Below are positions 34,027-42,939 of a DNA stretch of 64,000 bases, piece by piece (position 1 is the stretch's first letter; every line of letters starts with the position of its first letter). The stretch is from CAYMZZ01 sp044463125 (GTDB lineage: Bacteria > Bacteroidota > Bacteroidia > Chitinophagales > Chitinophagaceae). Below the pieces are notes generated by a model that saw only the letters and a program-made list of their open reading frames with translations, did no database searches and was not told the DNA's origin. Where the stretch lies: contig JBIQMS010000010.1 of the NCBI GenBank assembly GCA_044463125.1, positions 30,502-94,501 on the forward strand. Reading direction: 5' to 3'. The translations under genes and the position numbers were made by a program.

Positions 34027-35457
34027 ATGAAACAACGCTTTTGGATTCCTTTTCTGTTAATCGCCCTGGTTACTTCCCTTATGGTGCTGGTGGGGGGCGG
34101 ATGCGCCAATATTCTTCCTCCTTCCGGGGGGCCACGCGATAGCCTTCCTCCGGTATTGTTGCGGGCGACACCGGCCGATTCTACCCTTAACTTTACCGGA
34201 AAACAGATTCAGCTATTGTTTGATGAATATGTGGAAATAGACGATCCTTACAAAAACCTGATTATATCGCCGGTACCGCAAACCATGCCTAATGTAACGC
34301 GCAAACTGGAAACCATTTCGGTGCGCCTGCGCGACGACCTGGAACCCAATACCACCTATGTATTCAATTTTGGAAAAAGCATCAAGGATCTCAATGAGGG
34401 CAATATATTCCGCGACTTTACCTATGTGGTATCCACCGGCAATTATTTCGACTCCATGCAATTGAGCGGATCGGTGATGTTGGCGGAGACCGGGGAAATT
34501 GATACCACTTTGTTTGTGATGCTGCACCGAAGTGGCGAAGACAGTGCGCTGCAGAAGGAAAAACCGCGCTATGTGACGAGAGTGGATACCAGCGGCCGCT
34601 ACCAGTTTCGTTACCTGGCGCCGGGTACATATTATCTCTATGCTCTGCAGGATGAGAGTGGCGCTTATCGTTACCTGAATCCCGAGCAACAGATTTTCGC
34701 TTTTGCCAATGAGCCGGTGCAGGTAGCAGCCAGTACCAACGAAGCTCCGCAATTACTGGCCTATAAATTGCCTACGCCACCCGCCGCCGCCAGCAGCTCT
34801 ACCAGCCAGCGGGGCGGTCGCCGTGAACGTGAGGAAAAAAGACTACGCTATTCTACCAACCTCAAAGGCAGCCAGCAGGATCTGCTCAGCCCTTTTGTGT
34901 TAACTTTCGATACGCCGATTCGTGATTTAGATACGAGCAAGATTCTGTTTTCCACCGATTCCAGTTTCACTCCCGTAACAGATGCCTTTAGCTGGACACC
35001 CGACAGCCTGCGCAAGCAGTGGACCCTACAACACGAATGGAAGGAGAATACTTTTTACCACCTTGTATTTGCGCAGGACTTTGCCACCGATACTTTGGGG
35101 CAACAGTTGCTGAAATCGGATACCTTAAGTTTTTACAGCAAGAAGAAAACCGACTATGGCCGCATCAACCTGCGTTTCCGTAATCTGGACTTGGAATCGA
35201 ATCCGGTGCTGCAGTTTGTGCAAAATAAAACGGTAGTGTACTCTGCTCCGCTCACGGAAGCACAGTTTAGTCGTCCATTATTCCTGCCGGGTGATTATAG
35301 CCTCCGTATCCTCAGCGATAGCAATGGGAACGGCATCTGGGATCCAGGTAGTTTTTTCGGTGGAAAGAGACAGCCCGAAGTAGCGCGACCCTTGAAAAGA
35401 ACCATTACGGTGAAGCCGGGGCAGGATTTTCCGATTGAAATTGATGTGGAAGATTAG
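34027..35457 (+). CDS. Ig-like (SbsA/Big_5) domain lipoprotein
   Basis: 476 residues. Start at 34027 gives a hydrophobic signal (FWIPFLLIALVTSLMVLVGGGC) with a likely lipid-attachment cysteine, followed by the phrase ANILPPSGGPRDSLPPVLLRATPADST, typical of a Bacteroidota lipoprotein family with an SbsA-type Ig-like domain (about residues 35-135). A carboxypeptidase-regulatory-like beta domain with 'GTYYLYALQDE' follows, a low-complexity Ser/Arg stretch at about 255-275, and another Ig-like part (YSLRILSDSNGNGIWDPG). Surface or periplasmic; function unknown. Confidence 0.8.
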   Translation: MKQRFWIPFLLIALVTSLMVLVGGGCANILPPSGGPRDSLPPVLLRATPADSTLNFTGKQIQLLFDEYVEIDDPYKNLIISPVPQTMPNVTRKLETISVRLRDDLEPNTTYVFNFGKSIKDLNEGNIFRDFTYVVSTGNYFDSMQLSGSVMLAETGEIDTTLFVMLHRSGEDSALQKEKPRYVTRVDTSGRYQFRYLAPGTYYLYALQDESGAYRYLNPEQQIFAFANEPVQVAASTNEAPQLLAYKLPTPPAAASSSTSQRGGRREREEKRLRYSTNLKGSQQDLLSPFVLTFDTPIRDLDTSKILFSTDSSFTPVTDAFSWTPDSLRKQWTLQHEWKENTFYHLVFAQDFATDTLGQQLLKSDTLSFYSKKKTDYGRINLRFRNLDLESNPVLQFVQNKTVVYSAPLTEAQFSRPLFLPGDYSLRILSDSNGNGIWDPGSFFGGKRQPEVARPLKRTITVKPGQDFPIEIDVED

Positions 35458-35865
35458 AGAGTTTTACGTAATACGTTGTACGTTTTACGTTTTTGGGGTT
35501 TATGGTTTAAGGTTTAAGGTGTGAGGACTGATTTAGTGAGAGCCGGAATCAGGCAATAAAATCTGCGAAAATCTCCGGGAAATCTATCCCGAACTTTGAA
35601 CAGGTTTAAAGTGCTGAAGTTTTTCCCGCAGATTTTCGCAGATTTTTCCGCAGATTGGCGCAGATTAATTAATCAAAGTAAAATTGTCAACTTTTATTAG
35701 GACGTGATAATGGTTTAATGGAGATATCAAAAAGTAGCAAAATACTCCCTGTACCATTAAACTTTAAACTCTCAACCTTAAACCAACCAACTGGCCCGTG
35801 AACAAATACACAAATACACAAATCAACAAATCACCGAATCAACTAATCTCTACCTTTGCTTTCTT
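35458..35865. repeat. Composite nested inverted-repeat element (copy 2)
   Basis: 408 bp without a gene. ACGTAATACGT module at 35466-35490, GGTTTATGGTTTAAGG array (35496-35522), core 35523-35715 homologous to copy 1 (shares GACTGATTT, CCCGCAGATTTTCGCAGATT, GTCAACTTTTATTAGG and a following GTGATA), and the complementary array ATTAAACTTTAAACTCTCAA to 35786. The second outer ACGT module is missing here. AAATACACAAAT/AATCA runs fill 35800-35850. Confidence 0.8.
35851..35858 (+). promoter_or_regulatory. -7 box of recR
   Basis: TACCTTTG, exact TAnnTTTG match, ending 7 bases before the recR ATG at 35866: another nearly leaderless transcript. The -33 position has no TTTG. Confidence 0.65.
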
Positions 35866-36477
35866 ATGCAACTTTCCTCCGCTTTATTGCAAAATGCCGT
35901 TAATGAATTTGCCAAATTGCCCGGCATAGGCAAGAAGACTGCCCTGCGCATGGTTCTGCATTTGCTAAAGCAGGACAAGGTGGAAGTGCAGCATTTCGCA
36001 GAAGTAATCGCAAAGATGCGTGCGGAGATTCGCTTTTGCAGTCGTTGCTTTAATGTGGCCGATGCGGATATCTGTTCCATCTGTGCCAATAGCATGCGCA
36101 AGCAGGATATGATTTGTGTGGTGGAAAGCATCCGTGAATTGATCGCCATTGAAAGTACCCAGCAATACAATGGTACCTATCACGTACTGGGCGGGCTCAT
36201 TTCACCCCTCGATGCTGTGGGTCCCGACCAGCTCACCATCGAAGCCCTCCTGCAAAGGGTGGAAAAAGAGCATACCAGCGAACTGATCTTTGCCCTTAAC
36301 CCCAATATACAGGGCGATACCACTATCTATTATATTCAGAAAAAACTAGCCGACCGGCCCCTGCGGATCACCACCATAGCCCGGGGCATAGCTTTCGGAG
36401 GCGAACTGGAATACGCCGATGAAATGACCCTCGGCAGAAGCTTGCAAAATAGATTGCCGGTGGGAAGCTATAAGTGA
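35866..36477 (+). CDS. recR: recombination protein RecR
   Basis: 203 residues, normal length. Loads RecA through the RecFOR gap-repair pathway. Helix-hairpin-helix (FAKLPGIGKKTALRMVLHLL), the four-cysteine zinc finger (FCSRCFNVADADICSICAN) and the Toprim domain (ICVVESIRELIAIE ... YHVLGGLISPLDAVGPDQL ... EIIFALNPN-type) are intact. Confidence 0.97.
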   Translation: MQLSSALLQNAVNEFAKLPGIGKKTALRMVLHLLKQDKVEVQHFAEVIAKMRAEIRFCSRCFNVADADICSICANSMRKQDMICVVESIRELIAIESTQQYNGTYHVLGGLISPLDAVGPDQLTIEALLQRVEKEHTSELIFALNPNIQGDTTIYYIQKKLADRPLRITTIARGIAFGGELEYADEMTLGRSLQNRLPVGSYK

Positions 36478-36794
36478 CGTTGTACGTTTTACGTTTTACG
36501 TAGTACGTTTTTGTGGGTTTAGAGTTTAATGTTTAGTGTTTAATGGTTGAAGGTTCTAAATAGACGTCGGATTTCATCTTCAGCAGTCTGCTAAACAACC
36601 TAAAAAGTTTAACCTCAATCCAGAGTTTTCAGCTTAAGTAACCTGTAAACCCTGCAAAGGCGAATTGATTTCCCCTATTTTCAACTCCCAACTCACTACT
36701 CCCTTAAACCTTAAACTCTAAACCCTAAACCAAAAAACGTACTACGTAAAACGTAATACGTAATACGTAATACGTAATACATACTACATACTAC
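36477..36794. repeat. Composite nested inverted-repeat element (copy 3)
   Basis: 313-bp spacer between convergent genes. Outer ACGTTTTACGT module at 36477-36508 and its inverted counterpart at 36737-36794, which runs into the stop codon of the hexosaminidase gene. Inside, GGGTTTAGAGTTTAATG (36515-36547) faces CCTTAAACTCTAAACCC (36704-36731). The core is different from copies 1 and 2. Confidence 0.8.
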
Positions 36795-38689
36795 TTCACC
36801 CCCGCTCTCTTCTTCATCTCCTCCACCGTCATAATAATCATTCTTCCAATCGGCTTACCATTACGGTAGGTGATCAGTTTCAGATTCGAGGCATCTTTGG
36901 GTACCAGCAGCGGTTCTTTATACACCGGATAAAATTCATCGGGAAATGAATTGTCGAAACTGTAATGAATATCGAGACCTTCTACCTCAGTGGTTAAGGT
37001 TAGTTCAATCCGGTTATTGGCCTTCTTCGCCACTTTAAAATCCGGATCATACATGCTGGGAGCCCACTTGGTTTTTGCCGCATCCAGGCGTGGAAGATGG
37101 GTCTCCACTCTTTCCACAAAACGATTCCAGTCCCTTTCCTTATTCACGCTCCATAATATTTCCGAAAGCGCAAATGCGCGCGGCCAGGTCATATACTGCG
37201 CCTGGCGGAGTGTGTAAATTTGTTCGGTCCAGAGATTGCCCTGTCCACCTTTGATGAGCTTGCTGTCCACGCCATCGGGGATGGGTTCGAACTGATAGAC
37301 TTTCTTGAAACGAAGCGACGCATAAACGGGTGGTTCCATAATGCGGTCGCTTTGCATATAGTCGAGATACACAAAATCCGTGGGTGTCATCACCACTTCA
37401 TGTCCCATTTTGGCGGCTTCAATTCCCCCTTTCATACCCCTCCAGCTCATCACCGCGGCATTGGGAGCCAGGCCACCCTGCAAAATTTCATCCCATCCAA
37501 TCATTTTCTTGCCTTTGGCATTAATGATCTTTTCTACCCGCTTTACAAAATAGCTTTGCACCTCATCCAGGTTCTTCAGTTTTTCCTTTTGCATCAGGTT
37601 CTTGATCAGGGCGCTTTTTTCCCAGAAGTTTCTTGCGGTTTCATCGCCACCCATGTGTATATACTCAAATGGAAACAATTCGGCCACTTCTGAAAATACC
37701 TTGTCGAGAAAAACATATACTTCTTCTTTGGCAGGGCAAAGGGAATTGTCCATCAACCCATAAAAATGTCCGCCTCCGGAGGGCCATACCATTACGGGAT
37801 CGCCTGAGCTTACCTGGTATTTGCCTGGGGTGCAGGCCAGTTCTGGATAAGCGGCCAGCGCGGCGAGGCTATGTCCCGGTACATCTATCTCCGGAAGTAT
37901 GTTGATGTAACGTTCTTTGGCATACTGTACAATCTCGCGAATATCGTCCTGGGTATAGTAACCACCATAGTCGCGGGGCTCATCGGGTTCCGGTTTGGAG
38001 AAGCCGCCGAAGGTTCCCGTCTTATTCACGCGCCAGGCGCCGACACTGGTGAGTTTGGGATAGGACTTTATTTCAATACGCCAGCCCTGGTCGTCGGTCA
38101 GATGCCAGTGCAGCACGTTGAATTTGTATTTCACCATATCGTCGATATAGCGCTTCACTTCTTCTTTGGTAAAGAAATGCCGCGACACATCGAGCATCAA
38201 ACCGCGCCAGCCAAAACGAGGGTGGTCGCTGATGCTCACAAAGGGCAGTACCCATTCCTGTTTGGCCAGGCCATTTCCTTCAATGGCCGGAGGCAATAAT
38301 TGCAGCAGCGTTTGCACACCCATAAATATGCCGGCAGCGGAGCTGGCCTTTAGTTGAACCCCTTCTTCATTCACTTGCAACATATAAGCTTCAAGGGGCA
38401 TTTTGGCATTCTCATCCAGCAGGAGCTGAATGCTTGCCGCACCGGAACCGGTGGCGGTCAGTACCGCTTTCCCGGTGGTTCTTTCCAGTTGCGCCTTTAA
38501 GCGGCTGGCAATGGAAGCCAGCTCGGGCGAGTTGCTATGGCTTACCTGAATGGTATTGGGCAGTACAAACTGACCGGGCATTTTTGTTACCGAAGCAGGA
38601 CGCGGAATCAGCGCATCCACCGGATCCGGCTGCGCCCATAGGCTGCCGGCCAGGCAAAAACTGGTCAGAACGAAGGCTAATCTTTTCAT
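36791..38689 (-). CDS. beta-N-acetylhexosaminidase (GH20)
   Basis: 632 residues with signal peptide (LAFVLTSFCLAGSLWAQ). An N-terminal GH20b domain (to about 150), then the GH20 barrel starting at 'HPRFGWRGLMLDVSRHFFTKEEVKRYIDDM' with the catalytic pair D349-E350 in HMGGDET and closing tryptophans (LWTEQIYT). Removes terminal GlcNAc/GalNAc by substrate-assisted catalysis. C-terminal ~80 residues form a chitobiase-type beta domain (IELTLTTEVEGLDIHYSFDNSFP). Periplasmic or secreted; likely acts on chitin or glycoprotein fragments. Confidence 0.96.
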   Translation of the reverse strand: MKRLAFVLTSFCLAGSLWAQPDPVDALIPRPASVTKMPGQFVLPNTIQVSHSNSPELASIASRLKAQLERTTGKAVLTATGSGAASIQLLLDENAKMPLEAYMLQVNEEGVQLKASSAAGIFMGVQTLLQLLPPAIEGNGLAKQEWVLPFVSISDHPRFGWRGLMLDVSRHFFTKEEVKRYIDDMVKYKFNVLHWHLTDDQGWRIEIKSYPKLTSVGAWRVNKTGTFGGFSKPEPDEPRDYGGYYTQDDIREIVQYAKERYINILPEIDVPGHSLAALAAYPELACTPGKYQVSSGDPVMVWPSGGGHFYGLMDNSLCPAKEEVYVFLDKVFSEVAELFPFEYIHMGGDETARNFWEKSALIKNLMQKEKLKNLDEVQSYFVKRVEKIINAKGKKMIGWDEILQGGLAPNAAVMSWRGMKGGIEAAKMGHEVVMTPTDFVYLDYMQSDRIMEPPVYASLRFKKVYQFEPIPDGVDSKLIKGGQGNLWTEQIYTLRQAQYMTWPRAFALSEILWSVNKERDWNRFVERVETHLPRLDAAKTKWAPSMYDPDFKVAKKANNRIELTLTTEVEGLDIHYSFDNSFPDEFYPVYKEPLLVPKDASNLKLITYRNGKPIGRMIIMTVEEMKKRAGVK

Positions 38690-38823
38690 GCTGAAAAGAT
38701 AACACTAAATTTTATTGGGCTCTGCGGGCCTGTACATTTTGAATAAATTTTAAAAGCTAACGAGCCATTGGTTATCATAAATAACCCATCTTATATTGTT
38801 TGCCGCAGCAATAAGTAGGGTTG

Positions 38824-38855
38824 CTTGGAAATGCCTGTTTATGCCACTATATTTG
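38824..38855 (+). promoter_or_regulatory. Promoter of the M48 protease gene
   Basis: TATATTTG at 38848-38855 (exact TAnnTTTG) with CTTG 20 bp upstream (38824-38827). The -7 box ends 7 bases before the ATG at 38863, so the upstream open frame from 38821 is not used. Confidence 0.75.
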
Positions 38856-38862
38856 GGCGTTT

Positions 38863-40227
38863 ATGCGCATTTCAGGCCTTATCCTTATCACAGCCATTCT
38901 CTACACTTCGGTACTGCCGGCGCAGCTACCTGATGGCTGGGTTCGTTTACAGGATGATACCCTGGTGAACGCCAGGTTTCGTGCGCATTCTCAAAAACTG
39001 AAGTCAGAAAAGCTGGCTTCCCTCGCCAATCCTTACCGGACGGATTATCAAAAATTATATACGACGCAGTTTGAAGAAATCGACCAGTTCTGGCAGGGCA
39101 ACCGCGCCATCACCGATACTGAACTGACCGGTTATATTAATCGCATAACCGGGATTATTCTTTCTGCAAATCCTCAACTCGATGATCCCAACCTGCGTAT
39201 TGCCGTCACCCGCGACTGGTGGCCCAATGCCTATAGCCTTGGCGATGGCACCATTGGCATCAATGCAGGACTTTTTGTTTACCTGGAAAATGAGGCGCAA
39301 CTCGCATTTATCATTTGTCACGAACTGGCGCATTACCAGCTCGATCATACCGGCCGTTCCATTCGCCAGTATGTGGAAACCATCAATAGCGAAAGCTATC
39401 AACGCGAACTCAAGCGCCTGAAGAATGAAACCTATCGGGTAAATCAACAATTGGAGGCACTGGCCAATAAGTTTGTGTGGAGTAGTCGCCGACATCGCCG
39501 GGAGCATGAAGCAGAAGCCGACCGTATGACATTGGGCTGGTTGCGTAATACGGGTTACGACCTGCAGGCCATAGAGTCCTGTCTTCGCCTGCTCAACCGA
39601 ATCGACGACTCAATGCATTACGCCATGCCCGCTCTCCAATCGATATTCGATTTCCCGGAATATCCATTCCGCCAGCGTTGGGTTCAGGAAGAGTCGAAGA
39701 TTTTTGCGGCCCTCGATGAATCGAAGGAGGAGCAAAGGGACCGCGATTCCTTGCGTACCCACCCCGATTGTGAACAACGGATTGAGTTGTTGCGCGATTC
39801 TATTCAGGGAGGAGGCAAAATTTTTTTGGCAGATGAAGCGGCTTTTCATCAATGGAAAAAAGGGCTGCTGCCGGAAATGCTCGAATACAGTTTTCAGCGT
39901 AAAGAACTTAGCCGCAACCTCTATCTCGGGCTGCAACTGTTGCAGGATGAAAAATACAGCCGGTATGCGGCCTATTCCGTAACACGTTGTCTCAACCTGC
40001 TATACGAACAACAGCAAAGGCACTTGTTGGGAAAAGTAATAGATACCGAAGGGCCGGAGCATAGCGCCAGCTACAATTTATTGTTGCGGCTGCTGGGAAG
40101 GATTCGCTTGCAGGAGCTGGCGAATCTGAGCTTTCATTTTTGCCGGAAGTATAAGGATCAGGTGAGGGAATGGCCCGAGTTTGTGAAAGAAGCTAAACTG
40201 GCGGAATCAAGGGCAAAAGCCAACTAA
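38863..40227 (+). CDS. M48 family zinc metalloprotease (BepA/YfgC-like)
   Basis: 454 residues with a signal peptide (ILITAILYTSVLPAQ). The zinc site H153-E-L-A-H157 lies in FIICHELAHYQLDH and the third ligand in the downstream HEAEADRMTLGWL (about 216). 'YSLGDGTIGINAGLFVYLENEAQLAFIICHELAH' is the classical M48 arrangement. Probably a periplasmic quality-control protease. Co-directional with the next gene, 77 bp away. Confidence 0.92.
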   Translation: MRISGLILITAILYTSVLPAQLPDGWVRLQDDTLVNARFRAHSQKLKSEKLASLANPYRTDYQKLYTTQFEEIDQFWQGNRAITDTELTGYINRITGIILSANPQLDDPNLRIAVTRDWWPNAYSLGDGTIGINAGLFVYLENEAQLAFIICHELAHYQLDHTGRSIRQYVETINSESYQRELKRLKNETYRVNQQLEALANKFVWSSRRHRREHEAEADRMTLGWLRNTGYDLQAIESCLRLLNRIDDSMHYAMPALQSIFDFPEYPFRQRWVQEESKIFAALDESKEEQRDRDSLRTHPDCEQRIELLRDSIQGGGKIFLADEAAFHQWKKGLLPEMLEYSFQRKELSRNLYLGLQLLQDEKYSRYAAYSVTRCLNLLYEQQQRHLLGKVIDTEGPEHSASYNLLLRLLGRIRLQELANLSFHFCRKYKDQVREWPEFVKEAKLAESRAKAN

Positions 40228-40304
40228 AAATGACCTGGAAGAAATTAGCAGGAGACCCATTAATTATTTTTCATACAATTAATCTTTCATTCAAGCACTC
40301 ATCC

Positions 40305-41843
40305 ATGAGGAAACAAATCATCATCGCCATGCTTTGCCTGGCGCCGGCTCTTTTGGGAGCCCAAAACCTGACCTTTGAGAACGTACACAAAGTGGTGTTG
40401 CGCAATTCCGACGCCATTCGCGAAGGTTCAGAAGTAAAAGGATATTATTTTTTCTATGTCAGCGATAAGGTTGACAAGCGCACCAACGAGTACACCCTGC
40501 AAATCACCGACGCGAATCTGAAGAAGCTGAAAGACATCAAGTTTGTGGACGGTAAAGAAGTGCGCATGCTCGAAAGTTCCTTCAATGGTTCCGACCTCAT
40601 TTTCCTGCTTTACAACGAGAAGACTCGAATGATGGAGTACCAGGTATATGGTGCCGATGGAAAGAAAAAACATAGCTACCATCGCGAACTGAGCAAGAAG
40701 GAAAACCGTTTTTTGGAAATGTCGTATTTGCAGGACGATGACGATAAGAATTATAAAGGGCTTTATCCTGTAGAAGGAAAGGGTTTCATTTCACTGATGC
40801 CCAGCCGCGAGGATAAGGACTGGACATTTCAACTCGACTATTTTTCAACCGAAAAAAGAAAGCAGTGGTCCTATATCCCTACCGAGGGTGCCAAGAAGTT
40901 TATCGGTGATTACCTGGGAACGCACAATGGCGTGGTATACCTGGAGGTGTTGAAGCTGAAGAGTAACCTGGATGGAAAGCCGGATTCTTACCTGGTGGGC
41001 GTAAGCCTGGAGAATGGCAGGGTGCTGTTTGAAAAGAATACCGATAAGTCGAATCATCGCTTTTATCCCGCGAGTTTGTCGGTTATCAATGGTGACAAGG
41101 CGGTAATTTTCGGCGAATATTTTGCACCCAATGCAAATATCATGAAAGACAAATCAGAGGGATTTGCCTTTTGGGGAGTTGACGAAAAGGGGAATGTGAC
41201 CAGCGAGAAGTACAATTCCTGGGCCTTAGATCTGGGTCGTCACCTGGCGGTAAACTCCAAGGGCAAGATCGATGATTTTGGATTTATGTACCTGCAGAAT
41301 ATGATTCAGACCGAAGATGGCAGCATATACGCAGTAGGCGAAGGATACCAAAAAGCCGCCAGCGCCCTGGGTATACTGACCACAGTGGCTTCGCGCGGGA
41401 ATGGATTGAGCGTGGTGAAACTGAAGGTAACGGATATGATCCTTATTCAATTCGACAAAGACTTCAATGTAAAGAAGGCCACCATCTATGAAAAAAATCC
41501 CAACAAGTGGGAACTACCCGGAGGCTACGAATTAGTGAGCACCGTTATGTTAGGAAAAATAATCCGCACCTATGGCGGCTTCGACTATGCCTATAGCCAG
41601 GTAAGTAAAGACCGAAGCGCATTCAATGTGTACTATACCGACTATGTTCGCGGCAAGGATTTCAAAGGAGGAACCTTCAACTCCATCAACTATGCCGACG
41701 GCAAAATCACCACCGATAGATTCAATATTCCCGGCGGCGCCACACAATCGATGGTATTGCCCGCGCAACAGGGCCAGGTGTTGGTATTGGATTATTACAA
41801 GAAAAAGAAAACCGTAGAAGCGAGGTTTGAGAAAATGAATTAG
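40305..41843 (+). CDS. large secreted protein of unknown function (DUF6770-like)
   Basis: 512 residues. The ATG at 40305 starts a signal peptide (QIIIAMLCLAPALLGAQ); the 25 residues upstream in the same frame are not signal-like. The mature part is beta-rich with repeated 'G.D.L...Y......' strands suggestive of a beta-propeller (KGLYPVEGKGFISLMPS; HNGVVYLEVLKLKSNLDG; DKAVIFGEYFAPNANIMKDK; EDGSIYAVGEGYQ). Resembles secreted Bacteroidota proteins I would file under DUF6770; this naming is tentative. Confidence 0.65.
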   Translation: MRKQIIIAMLCLAPALLGAQNLTFENVHKVVLRNSDAIREGSEVKGYYFFYVSDKVDKRTNEYTLQITDANLKKLKDIKFVDGKEVRMLESSFNGSDLIFLLYNEKTRMMEYQVYGADGKKKHSYHRELSKKENRFLEMSYLQDDDDKNYKGLYPVEGKGFISLMPSREDKDWTFQLDYFSTEKRKQWSYIPTEGAKKFIGDYLGTHNGVVYLEVLKLKSNLDGKPDSYLVGVSLENGRVLFEKNTDKSNHRFYPASLSVINGDKAVIFGEYFAPNANIMKDKSEGFAFWGVDEKGNVTSEKYNSWALDLGRHLAVNSKGKIDDFGFMYLQNMIQTEDGSIYAVGEGYQKAASALGILTTVASRGNGLSVVKLKVTDMILIQFDKDFNVKKATIYEKNPNKWELPGGYELVSTVMLGKIIRTYGGFDYAYSQVSKDRSAFNVYYTDYVRGKDFKGGTFNSINYADGKITTDRFNIPGGATQSMVLPAQQGQVLVLDYYKKKKTVEARFEKMN

Positions 41844-41849
41844 GTATTA

Positions 41850-42173
41850 CGTGAGACGTGAGGCGTGAGACGTGAGGCGTGAGGCGTGAATCTTGAGACG
41901 TGAATCGTGAGGCGTGAATCGTGACGCGAAATTGAGCCCCGGAGGGGCGGCATATGTTAGGGTCGTCCGCTAGGGCGACCCTATTTGCGTGGAACGTGAA
42001 TCGTGGAACGTGAATCGTGAGGCGTGAATCGTGAGAAGTGAATCGTGAGGCGTGAATCGTGAGTACAAAACTCAATGGACAGTGGAGCATTCTCAGCAAA
42101 ACTCCCAATTTGGGTTTTGAGGTTGGCCCCATTTGCCTACAAACTTAAACCTAAAACTTAAAACTTACAACTC
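41850..42173. repeat. GTGAGGCGTGAATC array and hairpins
   Basis: 333 bp without a gene. GTGAGACGTGAGGCGTGAG and GTGAATCGTGAGGCGTGAA units fill 41850-41925 and 41990-42063. Between them are two hairpins: GCCCC-GGA-GGGGC (41936-41948), followed by GGCATATGTTAG, and AGGGTCG...CGACCCT (41959-41982). The right end is a CTTAAACCTAAAACTTAAAA array (42143-42172). Short GC-rich hairpins followed by 'CATATG' resemble the pair at 11188-11260. Confidence 0.75.
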
Positions 42174-42176
42174 CAC

Positions 42177-42827
42177 CTATCCCGGAATTCGCGAAATATA
42201 CTTTTCAATCTGCTTAATCTGATCCACAATTTGTGGTGTAGTAGGTTTTGCCGCTTTGGCTTTGCGGAAGAAATCTTTTGCGGCGCGGAACTCGCGCTTA
42301 TTCATCATCAGGCTGCACATTTGCAGGTAGGCGGCTGCTTCGTTTTCCTTATCGGGCAGGCCTTTTCGTATCGCGTTGCGGATATGTCCCTCTGCCGCGC
42401 GCAGGTCATTTTTTTGCATTGCCAGCATTCCCATTTGCAGCAGGCTGGCGCCTTCTGCTTCCTTCATGGGCATACCCAGGTCAAGACCCTTCTTCATCAT
42501 CTTTTCAGCTCCATCAAAGTCCTGCTTCATCATCGCGATATTGCCTTTGAGGGTATAATACACCGAACGGATGGGCTTATAGAGCAGGTTGGGGAAACGA
42601 ATGGAATTGATCACTTTTTCTGCGCCATCCATATCTCCACTTTCCATATACTCCTGTATCAGACGCAGGGGGCCAAAGAAAAAATGACCCAATACCAGAA
42701 TTAAACCAATGAAATACAATGGAAAAGCAGGCCAGAAACCGGCGCTATAGTTTACATATCCGCCCAGCGCAGCCAGCACAATTCCAATCCAGAGGCGGTA
42801 TTTGATCAGTAGGTTATAATACTTCAT
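42177..42827 (-). CDS. membrane-anchored TPR protein
   Basis: 216 residues; start at 42827, preceded by a -7 box TAACTTTG at 42852-42845. Two transmembrane helices (YRLWIGIVLAALGGYVNYSAG, AFPLYFIGLILVLGHFFFGP) are followed by about four TPR-like helix pairs (YTLKGNIAMMKQDFDGAEKMMKKGLDLG; ASLLQMGMLAMQKNDLRAAEGHIRNAIRKG; AAYLQMCSLMMNKREFRAAKDFFRKAKAA). Cytoplasmic protein-protein contact is likely; partner unknown. Confidence 0.8.
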   Translation of the reverse strand: MKYYNLLIKYRLWIGIVLAALGGYVNYSAGFWPAFPLYFIGLILVLGHFFFGPLRLIQEYMESGDMDGAEKVINSIRFPNLLYKPIRSVYYTLKGNIAMMKQDFDGAEKMMKKGLDLGMPMKEAEGASLLQMGMLAMQKNDLRAAEGHIRNAIRKGLPDKENEAAAYLQMCSLMMNKREFRAAKDFFRKAKAAKPTTPQIVDQIKQIEKYISRIPG

Positions 42828-42844
42828 ACACGTATTTGAGGCGG

Positions 42845-42852
42845 CAAAGTTA
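42845..42852 (-). promoter_or_regulatory. -7 box of the TPR membrane protein gene
   Basis: TAACTTTG on the minus strand, exact TAnnTTTG match, 17 bases before the ATG at 42827. It rules out the longer open frame starting at 42887. Confidence 0.7.
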
Positions 42853-42939
42853 ATGCTTCCCGGCAATAGAAGGCCCCTTAATTCCAACCCTCAAATCCTC
42901 GAATATTCTAATTCACAAATCTGCCTTCCGCGAGGCTGC

